Positions 1 to 11,799 of a stretch of DNA of 64,000 bases are shown here, one piece after another; position 1 is the stretch's first letter; the number at the start of each line of letters is the position of its first letter. A model generated the notes under the pieces. It saw only the letters and a program-made list of their open reading frames with translations. It searched no databases and was not told the origin of the DNA. This DNA comes from Taenia hydatigena (taxonomy: Eukaryota > Platyhelminthes > Cestoda > Cyclophyllidea > Taeniidae). The DNA lies in NCBI GenBank assembly GCA_036345935.2, contig JADWOT020000005.1, forward strand, positions 20,500,369-20,564,368, read 5' to 3'. A program made the translations under genes and the position numbers.

Positions 1-2024
1 CTTTAAGTCCGGACTCAGGTGAAGCCATTACAACCTCACGTGGTCCCTATCGGAATGAGACCATAGAAGTGAGGCAAACGTGTTTTGTTGACCTTTTAAG
101 CAGTCACTACTACATTATAGTGATTACACCGTGAAGGGTGAATGGGTGACATCCATAGAGGGCCATAATCCTTCTGCAATATCATACTTACCCAACCAAT
201 GATAGCAGAGGGGCGTAGTCGATACCAGCTGCAGGTGACACCGACTGGATCACCTATTTTCTACTGCCTTAGCTCTAGGTTTCCAGACCGCAGCTACCAT
301 CACTCAATGTATGCATATCCATGTGGCCGGGTTGTTTACCCTCACCATTAGTACACAATTGAAGCAGGAGGGAGGAGGGGGGGGGGGTAAGAGGAGGGTT
401 ATAAGCGTCGCCTCCCCCTCCAGTAATTTGATAGGATAAACAAAGCGTGGGTGACACCTCTAACCACTTGCTTCTTCGGAAGGACCCAAGACTCAGACAC
501 AAAGAATAACGGAGGCGGGTGGATTTATTTAGAAAAAAAGGTGACGGACTGGCAGTACTGATATTTGATTTTTAATTCGTCTATACCACCAAGAGGATCT
601 AACAAGGTCGCCTTTTCTGCGTGCGACATGACACGGTTTATGCTAATCAGGAAAGCACAAAACGGGATCAATGGGTGTGTGTATGGGTGTGAGCGCCTGG
701 ATTAGTGGGGAAATATTCTAACAAGCCTCACTTGGAGGGCTCTTAAGAAACTGTAAGTAGAGGTCCGATGATTCCGAAGCTGCGAAAGTTCAGGTGTCCA
801 AGGCGTACTTCCCGTCTTGTGGTGAGTGCCATTTCACTCAGACACTTGGATGAAGGCCACAATAGACCCGCAGACACAGAGGAGGTCAAGGACAACGCCC
901 TGATAAGAGGAATTCACACTAGGCATCCCCGCTAGTAATCCAGCCAATTTACAAGTTGATTGTTATCACTCGAAGCATTCTCCAGTTGGATGCCAATGTT
1001 TACCTGCATCCAATATCGTTTGAATTGGACGGATGAGATTCAGCATCACACGCTTTGAAAAGCGATTTAACCAGTTCTAAGGCGACAAGACTAACTCCTC
1101 GAAAAGCATTTGGAGGAGTTCCAGTGCGTGGTACCAGAACATACCAACCAGACCCAAGGATGGATACGTCACGGTAATGGACTCTTCCTAAGCTAGGGTG
1201 TGACACTGCTGACAAACACGCCAAAACTGTCGTGACAGGGACAGTTGTGATGGAAGCCAAGCATACAAACACGATCCACGTTACTCACCGGCACAACACC
1301 CCAGGCCTAAGAGACACGCACCGCCTCATCCCCAACACGGCAATGTGTGTGGCAGACACGTTTATTTACCTCCTGAAGGCTAAACACTGGTTGAGTCCGA
1401 GATCCACTTACTCAATGCAATAAGGTACAACTCGCAGATGTACCAGAAGGCACCGAAATAAAGACGGTTCTACCCCCATAATGCCAAAACTTATACGTGT
1501 GACGAAGTGCATTCCAGAGGATAGGAGGGAACACCGTCTCACCTTAGTCTCCACAACTTCTCCCCTCTTCACCGATGGCATTCCTTCAACGCCTGGCCTC
1601 CACGTCATGACGGTCAGCGTGTCGTGACCCCAGATGATGAAACACGGACAAACGGCTTCTCCACCCCAAGGCTCAACACGCTTGACTGCCCAAGAGAGGC
1701 GCCTCCAATGCCCCGGCTCAGCCCTGCCTTTCTTCGCAAAGCAGTTGCCACAAAAAGGAGGGCCCAACGCAACAGAAGAAAAGAAGACAAAAACAACTAG
1801 AAGAAAATAACAGGATTTCCAGACGTACTTTTACGATTAAAACAGAGGAAATTCAATCCATTACAATTGAGCAAAGATTTCTGAAAGACTTCGAAGTAGA
1901 AGACGACGAGGGAGAAGAAAAACCACCAACATCGAAGTCTCAGGAATGAATAGATGGGGGGCGGGGACACCACTTTATACAGTCTGATTACCTAGTCAAC
2001 CAGACGGAAGAGCCGAGGCACAGT
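1..2024. other. Gene-poor flank, no gene recognised
   Basis: I see no supported coding exon on either strand. Short open frames are interrupted and resemble no family I know. A run of G residues lies at about 376-388. The stretch 1000-1200 shares short matches with 3570-3740 (both contain a pattern close to CCAGAACNTACCAACCAG), so both may carry fragments of an old dispersed repeat. This is weak evidence. Confidence 0.5.
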
Positions 2025-4974
2025 CTAAGAATTCTGTTGCTGCTGCTCTTTTAAATGTTGTCTCGCATGCCAAGCACAAGCGTATTTGCAAGTGAACGGC
2101 TTTTCACAGACCGCACATTGGAACCTCAAACCGGTGTGTGAGTTCATGTGTCGACGCACCTGGTAGGCGGAGAAGAATTCCTTGTGACAGATGTCACATT
2201 TGAAGAATCGCTGGCCCGTATGCACATAGTAATGTCGGGTGAGATTGCCTAACCACTTGAAGGGTTTACTGCACACCGGACAGAAGTAGGTAAGTTGACC
2301 GTCAACTAGTTGGGTGGGCACATCGCCCTTTTTCCAGACATCCTTCCGTCGGAGGCAGATGTGATGATGCAGACTGTACTCATTCCCATAGTACTTGCCA
2401 CACTCCTCACAGCGAAGCATCTTCCGTGAGGTGGTTAACTGACGTCGATAGCATGATGAAGAAGGCACGGAGGTGGAGGGTAAGGAACTGTCGTAGACAA
2501 GGAATGACTTTCGTGGAACTGTAGCAAGGGAGAGGGGTTTGGAGGAGTACAAGGAATGTGTGGTGGTGGAATTGGCAAGAGAGCCCTTAGCTTGCATGTC
2601 AGCCAGTGGACAGGAGAGCCAATCGTAGTGAGTGTCTCCATCGGGATAGGTGAATCGTCGGACATAGTCACAAGAGGAAGGAGGTGAGGTGGAGCAGGAG
2701 GAGATGATGTTAGACGCGGAAGTGGCGGAGGGAATGGTCGAAGTGGTGTAATGCTGCAATTGGGAGACATCCACACCAGCTGCCATTGCGGCAAGACGGG
2801 AGATACGTGTACCCACTTTCGGTGACGATGTTGCGTTGATAGTAAGGGGAGTTGTCGCGGTGGCTTCAGAATTTCCCACACTGAAAAAGAAGGCGAAAAA
2901 AAGACAAATGAAAGGCTGGAGAGAGAGAGAGCAATCTTCCCGCTGCGATTGCGGTCGTCTCGAATGTGGTGATAGCCATGCACGGGTAAACGGAATAAGG
3001 TCACCGTTTCGGTCAAAGCGGTTACCAAAGGCATTCAACAGGCGGTAACGTCTAATCGGAGTGAAGAAATATTGACTGGAATGGGATGGCTCCCGACGCC
3101 AGAGATACTGCTAGTCCCCCAATCCCTTCACACGAGTGGTGATGTCGCAAATCCAATCGCGACGTGACTACACGGGCAGAAGTGCGTACTACCGGCCTCC
3201 AACCGATCCGCACGTCGATAGTGACAGTAGACAGATTTGACACCTGGCACCGCGCATGCTTCAAGGGAGGCTTTACTTTATGAAAAAACCAACTGAAAGA
3301 CGAGGAATCAACAAATCGACAGAAAACAGAATTTAACAACTCGGTGAGTAATTGAGCGTGACCTGTATTAAATGAGTTTAAATCGCCCATAAAATTCGAA
3401 GGGCCACAAAACTTCACTAGGGTTTTTACGACAATACCTCGAGGGAGTCACATGCAGTTGCAGGTTATCGGAGCCTACAAAGTGTGCACGATTGTTTACT
3501 TCTGGTAAATTAGGCATCTATACGTCAATCTATCGGTGCGGTTCACTTTACAAGTCTCGCGTCTTGTGATCCACCAACCTAACATCAAATATCGAATGGA
3601 TTTGATGGGTGCGATTCCCCTTTCAGGCTGCCTTCTCAAAGATAATTTAAGGAAGGTGTTGTATGCGCAGTGCCAGAACCTACCAACCAGGATTCGATGG
3701 TAATGGTGGCTCAAGGATAGAATGGATGCATGTGTCACCATCGACGACTACACCGAAATCATTTGGAAGGAGGAAGTCTGGGTGAAAACCAAGCGAACAA
3801 GATAGCTCCACTTGACAAGGCGAATTGAAGAGTCTTGCCAACGCCTCTAAGAGGCCCACCACTTCGTCCCCCATAAGACCACGCGTGGTAGAACGCAGGC
3901 GTTCTTTTACTATCTGAAGGCTGCGTACCAAATGGGATTGATATCCAATTTTTCGGAAGAAGGACGAGTCGTCCATGAGATCATGCGTAATTCAGAAGAT
4001 AGGAAGACGAGGGGGAGGAGACGAGACAGCACATCGTCACATCCCTCCGTCTGCCCTCTTGATAATGCAAGTAATACCATGCCCAGGTGAACAAGGGGGA
4101 GAGGAATAGTTATGCTCCATTAATGCGAAAGGGTCAAGCGACACTTTAAATCCAGGGGAGCACGTGCGTCCAGTGGATTACGACGCTAATAACCAACTTC
4201 TTAATAATATCAACTCCTGTTCCCTTCCAGCTTACGTAAATCGGCCCCCAAAGTTGGAGAGGATTTTAACAGCCTTCGAAGCTTTTAGTGCTTTATTGAG
4301 GCATTAGAGATAACTGGAGCCCTGTTGACAATGAGTAGAGAACATTAGAGCTACCCTCATCGACTCATCCATGTAAACACACACCCTGCACACACGTGTG
4401 AGTTTGTGCGCGTGCCGCCATAGTATCAGACTCACCTGAGTAACCACGGCAACCCCCACTTACCTACCTATTTACCTGTCTATCTCTCTATGCGTGCACA
4501 CAAACTTTTGTGGTAGTATGTGCGTGTGTGATGCTGTACTGTGCTGTGCGTTGTGCCGCGTGTGCTGTGCATAATGGAATTTTATGCTCTTAAAGGATCG
4601 ATGGAAGGACAGGCATCCATGCCCCCCTTAGCACACACACACGCACACATATGTAGTAACAAATTAACCAGAAAATGTGCATCAACTCACCTTGCGTCCT
4701 CATTAAGACAGGTAGGAGGTGGTTTGTTGTTTCGGCTAAACGTGACCACCAGGTAGCCCTCACAACTGTCAAAATCACCCGAATTGGACGAGGTTGACAA
4801 AGAGGAGGCAGCTGAGGAGGACGAGGAAGAGGAGGGAAGAGGGGAGTCCACCAGAGTACCCTCACTTATTGCGCTAACTGCTGCCATGGTTGACTCCTTG
4901 CCCCGTTCAGTTCTTTCGTCCGACTGCAATACGCGTAGAGAGGCGGTCAAGAAGGTAGAAGGCGATAAGGTCAT
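2025..4974 (-). CDS. C2H2 zinc-finger protein (two coding exons)
   Basis: Probable DNA-binding transcription factor. The model has exon 1 at 4691-4974 and exon 2 at 2025-2880, joined across a 1.8 kb GT-AG intron. Exon 1 ends with two bases of a codon and exon 2 needs exactly two, giving a 379-aa protein. The N-terminal half is low-complexity and Ser-rich, with a poly-Ser run in exon 1. Four zinc fingers fill the C-terminus (about residues 250-375). The first is degenerate (CEECGKYYGNEYSLHHHIC). The other three are classical: CPVC...HYYVH, CDIC...HMNSH and CAVC...HARQH. The tail is Gln-rich. The C-terminal exon is secure. The link to exon 1 rests on phase agreement, a good donor (GTGAGT) and open frame only. 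I do not recognise the orthologue. An in-frame ATG at about 4885-4887 is an alternative start. Confidence 0.75.
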
Positions 4975-6560
4975 CGGATGCGACCTTACAACTTAGCACA
5001 AATATATGAATCACTCTCGACTACAGGAGTTATGACGCAGGGGTGCAGACAAGGGGAAACGAAATCCAATAAACAGCATCCAAAAATGGCAGATAGGGGT
5101 CACATTGACATAACCGACCGCATACAGTCATCAACCTAACAAACACGTTCAAGTTGACGTTGTTTTAAGAAATAGAAGTAAATAAGGCCAAAAACTGGTC
5201 CGTGTTCTCGTTTCTACTGAGAGCAAGACAGACAGTAGTGTGAAACACCGATGAAAGGTGCCGTGCAGCAAAGTAGGCTGCGTTAACAACAGACCTTATC
5301 AACTACGAATCGTCCCATTTTGCGTTGATACAATATCCATATGCAGCAGTCCAAAGGTCAACAAAACACTTTGTTCATATATGTGAAAGCATAGGATAAA
5401 AGCAGAGCAAAAGTGCAGAAATAATGACGAACCCAAAGAACAGCATCAAATCCAGATAAAAAAAAAAACAAACAAATTCAGAGGAGGCAAAAAAACAACC
5501 CAAAATATGATAAATAATTAGTTGAAAGGCATGAGAGAAGTGAAGAAACTAGCAGAATATCTGAAAAGACAGGCTTGATTAATGATAATAAGGGAATATT
5601 TGCGAATCGTATTTGGGCGGGATGCCAAAAAATACTACCATGAATAATAGACAGCACTAACTTTGAACGAGATAGGCAAAGCAAAATGACATGTTATAGA
5701 TTTCAGTTCGACATAAGAAGCTAACACAAAAGGCCACAGAATAAAACATCAAAATTTTGAGGCAAATGACCAGAAACAGCCCTATTTTCGCGACTAACAA
5801 CAAATGATAAAATAAAAGAGCAAAAGGAAACTTGATAGAAGCAGTGGACCAGATCACAAAAAATGTGAAAAAAGAGACGTTAGACACTATTTACCGAAAA
5901 TAACAAGGCGGCAGAAGATATAACGCTATTCAAAACATAAAATAAAGGGACTACTCGAAATTACCAGCAAGATACCGTGAAAACGAAGAACTTCCCAATT
6001 ACGAATGGTGAACGTGGGTCAAAGGTAGGAGTAAGTAGAAAATACAAACAAACTGAAATCTCACCAAGTAAACAGTGCTCGAAAAGCATAAAATTAAAAA
6101 CGCCAAACATAACATACAAAAAAATCAAACCTAATTTAAATAAAATAATATTACATGTTTACGAGCCGACGGCGAAAGCAAGGGAAATTGTGCCAAAACA
6201 ACGAAAATTAAGACAAACACTTGATAATGAACAGTAAAGTACCATGCAAAATAAAAAATTTAAACGATGCTAAAGATGCTATTTATTATAAATGTATGCT
6301 ACTCAAACAATGATAAGATTCAAATATGGCTAAATATGTATTTTTACTGTAATCCATAAATCATTTTAGTGTACAACAGGTAACAGTCAACACTCATTTA
6401 GGCTGTATTATTAAATATACACGTAAATATATGTATTCTATCTTATTATTAAGCGTTCTTCTGCATTTTATGGAAACTAGGAGTGTTCCAATATATATGC
6501 GGCGTTCCAAGATCATTGTGAGAGGTAAAAGAACGCATAATGCCAGGGAAGATTAAATTT
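4975..6560. other. A-rich gene-less stretch
   Basis: No gene recognised. From about 5160 to 6240 the + strand is strongly A-rich and T-poor, so the - strand is T-rich and gives short hydrophobic open frames (for example 5478-5684 and 5657-5887). These frames are short and look like no family I can name. See the findings for a possible mitochondrial-derived origin, which is unproven. Confidence 0.5.
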
Positions 6561-6579
6561 TTTAGAAAACAGAGGGGAT

Positions 6580-6719
6580 TGTAGCGTCCCTATGTTCCCT
6601 TAAGGCAGAGGGAAAACGGCTGCTGGCATGGCCCAGAGGCCAGCCCACGCAGCTAGGGCAATATGGCCACCTCTGTGACCTTGACAGAAAACGGCAGTTC
6701 TAACAACCAAAGTATTACA
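6580..6719 (-). mobile_element. Ta-TRIM-type solo LTR, internally deleted
   Basis: Starts TGTAGCGTCCC and ends GTATTACA on the + strand, so it is in - orientation relative to the intact element at 37476. It is flanked by the perfect 5-bp duplication GGGAT (6575-6579 and 6720-6724). At 140 bp it lacks about 45 bp present in full copies, including the TATA-like ATATATAT segment. Confidence 0.88.
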
Positions 6720-6726
6720 GGGATAG

Positions 6727-6911
6727 TGTAGCGTTACGAGGCTCCCTTAAGGCAAAAGAAGGCAAAGTGGCAGGGTATAATATATATATTCACCGGACAG
6801 AGGGAAATATACTGCTGGCATGGCCCGGAGGCCAGCCCACGCAGCTTGGGCAATATGGCCACCTCTGTGACCTTGACAAAAACCGGCAGCACAAACAGAT
6901 AAAGCACTACA
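6727..6911 (-). mobile_element. Ta-TRIM-type solo LTR, full length
   Basis: A 185-bp copy with TGTAGCG and CACTACA ends, containing the ATATATATATTCACCGGACA block. It is flanked by the perfect duplication GATAG (6722-6726 and 6912-6916). Its target duplication overlaps that of the preceding LTR, so the two insertion points were only three bases apart in the original DNA. Confidence 0.9.
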
Positions 6912-6961
6912 GATAGAACTGCTGGCATGGTCCGGAACCGGTTGTCAGAGAAAAGCAGAAC

Positions 6962-7339
6962 TGTAGCGTCCCGAGGCTTCCTCGAAAGCAAAAGAAGACA
7001 GGATGCTTAAGAAGAATATATATACTCACCGGACAGAGGAAAAAAAGGCTGCTGGTGTAGTACTCTGTTTGTTAGAAGTGCTGGCTTCTGTCAAGGTCAC
7101 AGAGGTGGCCGTATTGCCCTAGATGCATAGGCTGCCCTCCGGGCCATGCCAGCAGCCTTTTTCCTTCTGTTCGGTGAATATATATATTCTACCCTAGCAT
7201 TCCGCCTTCTTTTGCCTTCAAGGGAGCCTCGGGACGCTACAGCTGGCATGGCTCAGAGGCCAGCCCACGCAGCTGGGGCAATACGGCCACCTATGTGACC
7301 TTGACAGAAACCGGCAGTTCTAACAAACAAAGTACGACA
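6962..7339 (-). mobile_element. Ta-TRIM-type solo LTR interrupted by a nested LTR
   Basis: The outer LTR begins TGTAGCGTCCCGAGG at 6962 and ends AGTACGACA at 7339. Its target duplication is AGAAC (6957-6961 and 7340-7344). At 7056 it is split by another LTR in opposite orientation. With that insertion and one GCTGG copy removed, it is about 187 bp, which is the normal LTR length. Confidence 0.9.
7056..7241 (+). mobile_element. Nested Ta-TRIM-type solo LTR
   Basis: A complete 186-bp LTR running TGTAGTACTCTG to GGGACGCTACA, in + orientation. It sits inside the LTR at 6962-7339 and is flanked by the perfect 5-bp duplication GCTGG (7051-7055 and 7242-7246). This proves a separate, later integration event and excludes a simple inverted duplication. 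Confidence 0.92.
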
Positions 7340-7390
7340 AGAACATTGCTTTGGGACGCTAAAATTACAGCGTGTATTTGGCGAGCAGAA

Positions 7391-7440
7391 AGAATTCACC
7401 CTGCTGGCGTGGTCGAGAGGCTAGCCAATGCGGATACCCT
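7391..7440 (-). repeat. Fragment of an older LTR copy
   Basis: GAATTCACC followed by CTGCTGGCGTGGTCGAGAGG and CTAGCC resembles the middle of the LTR family, with a small deletion. No ends or target duplication can be recognised. Confidence 0.5.
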
Positions 7441-7499
7441 ATTGACTGTATTCGAACCAGCATTCGAACAAATGCAGTTTCATAGCGCCTAATATTAAC

Positions 7500-10125
7500 C
7501 TATGCATCATTTAAAGGCATAAACTTATAAAATACAACTTAATCTAGACAGCAAAGGTCATCGCAAGTGCCTTATGTATGTTAGTCTTTTTCCTCTGTAC
7601 TATGCGTGGCAATTCCAAGTTATCACATCACCTAATCACAAAGTTTAGAATTGAAGAAAAACCCTGTAGAGTAAAATATTTGCCTGATCCCCTAGTTTTA
7701 TGCATTGCAGTGTTAATATTTAGGTTTAATCTTAGTTTGGCAAATAATTTTGCTGAAACACTTAATCTAATTATTATAGACAAATTCTAGTTGAAGTTAT
7801 TCTTAGGATATCTAGTAGGGGATAGTGCTTCATAATTTTGTTGTTGCTTTATTGTTGCTGCGTTAAATCACCGACATTTGTTTAGTAGATCTAGTCACTG
7901 TGCGAATGCTTTAAATGGTCTTTGCTCCAGGGATGTTGAACGCATTTTACAGGCGTATTTTGAGAAGGCCTTCAGTCATGTTCACAACCGCTGTCATTTC
8001 TGCTTTTTTATTTGAGCGGATTGTCGACAAAGGAGTGGATAATCTCTTTTTATACATTAATAGAGGGGTAAGTCAACATTAATCCTTGCTTATGACGCAC
8101 CACAGAAACTTTTTGAGGACATTCGTCCTGATAAAGATGCATGATCGTAAGCACTGACTAATTCTTCAGACGTGTTTGAATTTAGCTGTACTAGTTCAGA
8201 ACTCTCTTTTTAATATTAACTTGTTTGCGACGTCTTTGAGTAAATTTCCCATCGATTGCTAGCGGTGTTACTTTGGAGACGTGATCTTTCCTTTTGGGAT
8301 GTCTGTCTATGCATGCGGCACATTAGGCCGTTTTTCGCCGGTGTTGTTTATGCTAAGCTCCGATTATGCCATCTCTGTTAGTTCGTCTCCCATATGTGAC
8401 ACGCTTGACTAAGTGGGAGTTAGGGAGCAGCGCCCTCGGGCTGAGGTGTTATGAGCCTTTTTGCGCCTCGCGCATTAGTTGAGTGAAGAAGCGTGGTGTC
8501 TTGCGCTTTTCTTACTCCTAGTTGTAATTTCAGCCCTGTCCATTCGTTTAACCTCGCTGTTTTCAACCCTTTGGACGGATTAAGAACCCAGCCTTACCCA
8601 CAAAAATTTACTTGTTTATATCACTGATTGGGTTTTGACTTCTCGGCGGTATTCTCACCCCACAGATTCAGTCGTTCCTTTTGAAATGAAGGGAGGATAA
8701 GTATAGATGCGAATCATTTTAATTGAGCGACATAGGAACTCGTGCCATGCGTAGAAGTCGAGTGTGCCAGTGCTGGCACAAGGGCATCACTACCACCTTA
8801 AAGGACTGAGAGTCTCAACATGGGCGTTGAGAGCGTATAAATCGTAGGCCCTTGAACCTGATGGTCTCAGTGATCACACTTCTTCTTCGGCCACATAACG
8901 GGAAGACATTAAGTACATTCGTCCTTGAAACCTCTTGCCAAAGGCTTCGCATCCCGGTTTCAAGCCTCTAGGTACTATTTTGGAGAGGAGAAAGGAGCAC
9001 CACTGCCTACATACCTCTTAAGACCGCAAGATGCATCAGCCCGGTAGCCAATGCCCTTAGAATTCCATAATCTGCTTCCGTCTTTGCTAACCAATCGCCA
9101 TTCAACCATAAGAAGGGTTGAGGATGGGAGCATTTGCTCTTCATAGGAGTGGATCAACTGTCATCCAACCTCAGAATGACGAATTTCCACGAATTCAGTC
9201 AGATGTAGCTTCTTTTATAGCGCAAAAAGCTGACAATTAATTTAGGGTACTAGTTCAATTATCAATTTGGATGGAGAGCACTCATTACAGCAGCAGGGAG
9301 GAAGGGAGGGTGGGAAAGTTCTTGACAGGCTTTACAATCTAAAATCATCTTGGTACTGCGTGCTTCTGGCGCGGCGCCCAAATGCCTACTAGTAGTCGCA
9401 GTAGGCCAATAGAGGAGTGCAGAATGAAGGACTACAGACACGGTTGGATGACCACACGACCATGAGGAAAGATGAGAGATCTCCATCATTGATTAAGTGC
9501 CGGTCAAATCAACACAAAACTTCTTTTTGAGTTCGGTCAATAGTGCCTGCAGACGTCAGCACTCTGCTTAGATCTTGATTAGTTCCAGTGTCAGTGCTAC
9601 TAGCCGCCGGTTGGGGAAGTTGAAGCATCGTGTTTCCTTCGAGAACAACTGTATCCAGGAGGAACCCACTCGGAATACAAGAGCAAAGGATGAGTGGTAA
9701 TTTAGAATCAAAATGCTGCTCGCATCAATCGTCTGATTTTACGTCAAGGAAAAGGGAGGATGCCATGACTCATAGTGAGGAGAACTACCACAAACAAAAA
9801 AAATCCACTAGGAAAGTTAATTTTTTAAATTATACCCTGGCACTTATACTGATGAGATGCCAAGTGTACATCTCCGATTTCAGGTGCGCGTAATTGCGAC
9901 ATTTAAATAGAATTCAATGACAGGGAAAATGCCGAATCACTCGATAACAAACTCGCAAAAAAAGATCCACTTGTAAACATTTCCTTAAACGAATGTTCGA
10001 AGATACAGTGAATTTAAAGTTAGCCAATCAATTGATTAAAGTTAACAGCGTTAGCAGAAAAAGGGAAGACGCGAAATGGGGGTAGAGAAGAGATGAAAAG
10101 CCGTTTACTTTGTAGGTGCTAAATG
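7500..10125. other. Intergenic region without recognised genes
   Basis: I find no coding exon with family similarity on either strand. The open frames present are short and compositionally random. This is the downstream side of MOB4 and contains no LTR copy that I can see. Confidence 0.5.
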
Positions 10126-11054
10126 CTAGACAGACGAATTGGCGTTGCCGGTATCGGAGATTGTTGTGGTCTCGGAAGCCTCACTACCACCCGCACTGCC
10201 ACCGCCGGCTGAAATGACCTCTTCAATGTCGGCTCCAGGCATAGGGACGAGGAGGTTCTGCTTATTCATCAGATTGTACTTCAGTACAAATACAGTGAAG
10301 CGCTGACAGAGAGCAGTCTTCTCCTAGGGTAAAAAAGTACTACCAATTAGTAAGAAAATTAAGAATAGTGGAAGTAAGATGAGAAACTCACTTCAAACTG
10401 ATCAAAGAGGCTGCGATGATGGTAGTATGCATGTGAGAAGATCCGATACACTCTACGACAAACAGAACTCAACTTGGCAAGTGAAGAATCCCTTATCGTG
10501 ACTCGACTAGGGAAATATTTGCTACTATTTAGCAAGCAAGCTGCGCCGTCCAAAGTATGACGAGTGTAATTGATGGCTGGACACTGTTGAAAGAGGAAAG
10601 TTAAGAACACGAAATCCACAACAAAACCCACCTCTTTTGGAGTCTTGTGAGCAGCGCACAAAAAAATCCACTGTTCCGTCGCTGTCATTTGAGCACAGGT
10701 TTCAGGAGTGCAGTGGTCTTGAAGGAGGACGGCTAAACCGTTTAGCTCCATGCAAAATTGCCGCAGATGTTCGTACTTCCACACACCAAGGTCCTGACCC
10801 TGTGGCTCAGTTAAAATGGCGTCAACATTCCTAAAGTCTTTTCGAATCATTTGCTGGATAATCTAACGGAAACACAGATGAAAGCTTGGAAAATAGAGAG
10901 CACTTGTTGGACAGCAAGAACAGTGTCAACTTCATCAAAAACCTCGTCAGGCCATTGGCACCACTCCTGGAAAAACTAATCTTAGTTATAACAAGGTTAC
11001 CTCTCTTTTTGTACCCGGACGATTGCGTCGAATAATTTCTGTACCCGGAGACAT
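10126..11054 (-). CDS. MOB4: MOB family member 4 (phocein)
   Basis: Adaptor subunit of STRIPAK phosphatase-kinase complexes (family knowledge). Five coding exons, all in phase 0: 11001-11054, 10904-10966, 10632-10862, 10392-10583 and 10126-10323, giving 245 aa (human about 225). The conserved core is clear: RRNRPGTK near the N-terminus, [56 protein letters not shown] and [15 protein letters not shown]. The Cys/His residues of the MOB zinc site are present. The C-terminal tail after [14 protein letters not shown] is longer than in vertebrates and rich in Gly, Ser and Thr. Introns are 34, 41, 48 and 68 bp; the 34-bp intron (10967-11000) is near the lower limit for animals. The gene is divergent from RPA1, with 745 bp between the start codons. 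Confidence 0.96.
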
Positions 11055-11799
11055 CGCAGCAATCCGGCTCTAGAACCAAGGATGATGGTGAATTTTGAAA
11101 GATTCTGAGTGGTGCATGTCACAAACACCTCGTGTACTGCAGAAATGGTGTAATAACCAGAAAACTTTATTTTTTAGGCATTAACAAATCAAGACCAGCA
11201 ACAAATACAGTACCTCTTGGACTTACATCGTCGCTTATTAGGTTAATCGGTAAAACGTCATATTTTAAGCTTGGTTGATCATTAATTGAGGTATTGATAA
11301 AACATTGACAAAACGTTGCCATCTATATTTGTAGAAACGCCAGTTAAATGAATAAGCGGTTTTAACTTATGGATGGCTAAGATCAGGGTTGTGCGTAAAT
11401 AATGCAATATTTGATTAGGGTCGCCACATGGCATAGGATTTTAATTGCAGCGTTTACTCTAGTTTAGGCATAATTTCCGTTCTACTTCCGGAGCAACATT
11501 TGTGAAGCAAGATTTGTGTTATAATCTATTCTTAAGTGTGTATCCTTAGCTTACTCGAATGAAGTGCAAACAGTGTGTTTGTTGTTATTCTTTATAATGA
11601 TTGGAACAAGCCCACATAAACTTCCCTTGCCGGTATCATTAGCTTTAATTCTAATGTGGAAATTAAATTTGCTAAGTAAAGCATACATTTTATAGGTATA
11701 CACACACCTTGTTCAGGACTCTTGTGCATTCGCTGGTCTGAAACCTCGGCTTAAATCCTTCACCCATTGGTTAGGGGAGCCACTCTTTCGAATTCGAAG
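11055..11799. promoter_or_regulatory. Shared upstream region of MOB4 (-) and RPA1 (+)
   Basis: 745 bp between two divergent start codons, with no coding exon recognised. It must hold the promoters and 5' UTRs of both genes, or trans-splice acceptor sites if either uses a spliced leader. I cannot assign individual elements. Confidence 0.55.

Larger units (their letters stand above)
6567..6935 (-). repeat. Degenerate older LTR fragment that was the target of two later LTR insertions
   Basis: If the two LTRs at 6580-6719 and 6727-6911 and their duplicated 5-mers are mentally removed, the flanks join as ACAGAGGGGATAGA followed by ACTGCTGGCATGGTCCGGA. The LTR family has ACAGAGGGAAATATACTGCT and then GGCATGGCCCGGA at this place. 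The right flank (6917-6935) matches in 18 of 19 positions. The two LTRs therefore appear to have landed inside a third, older copy. Only a short part of that copy can be recognised. Confidence 0.6.

Noticed and set aside
2435..3034. 199-aa minus-strand open frame overlapping the zinc-finger exon
   Set aside because: It is a shadow of the zinc-finger frame: Pro/His-rich composition, and no domain. The overlapping frame has true C2H2 fingers.
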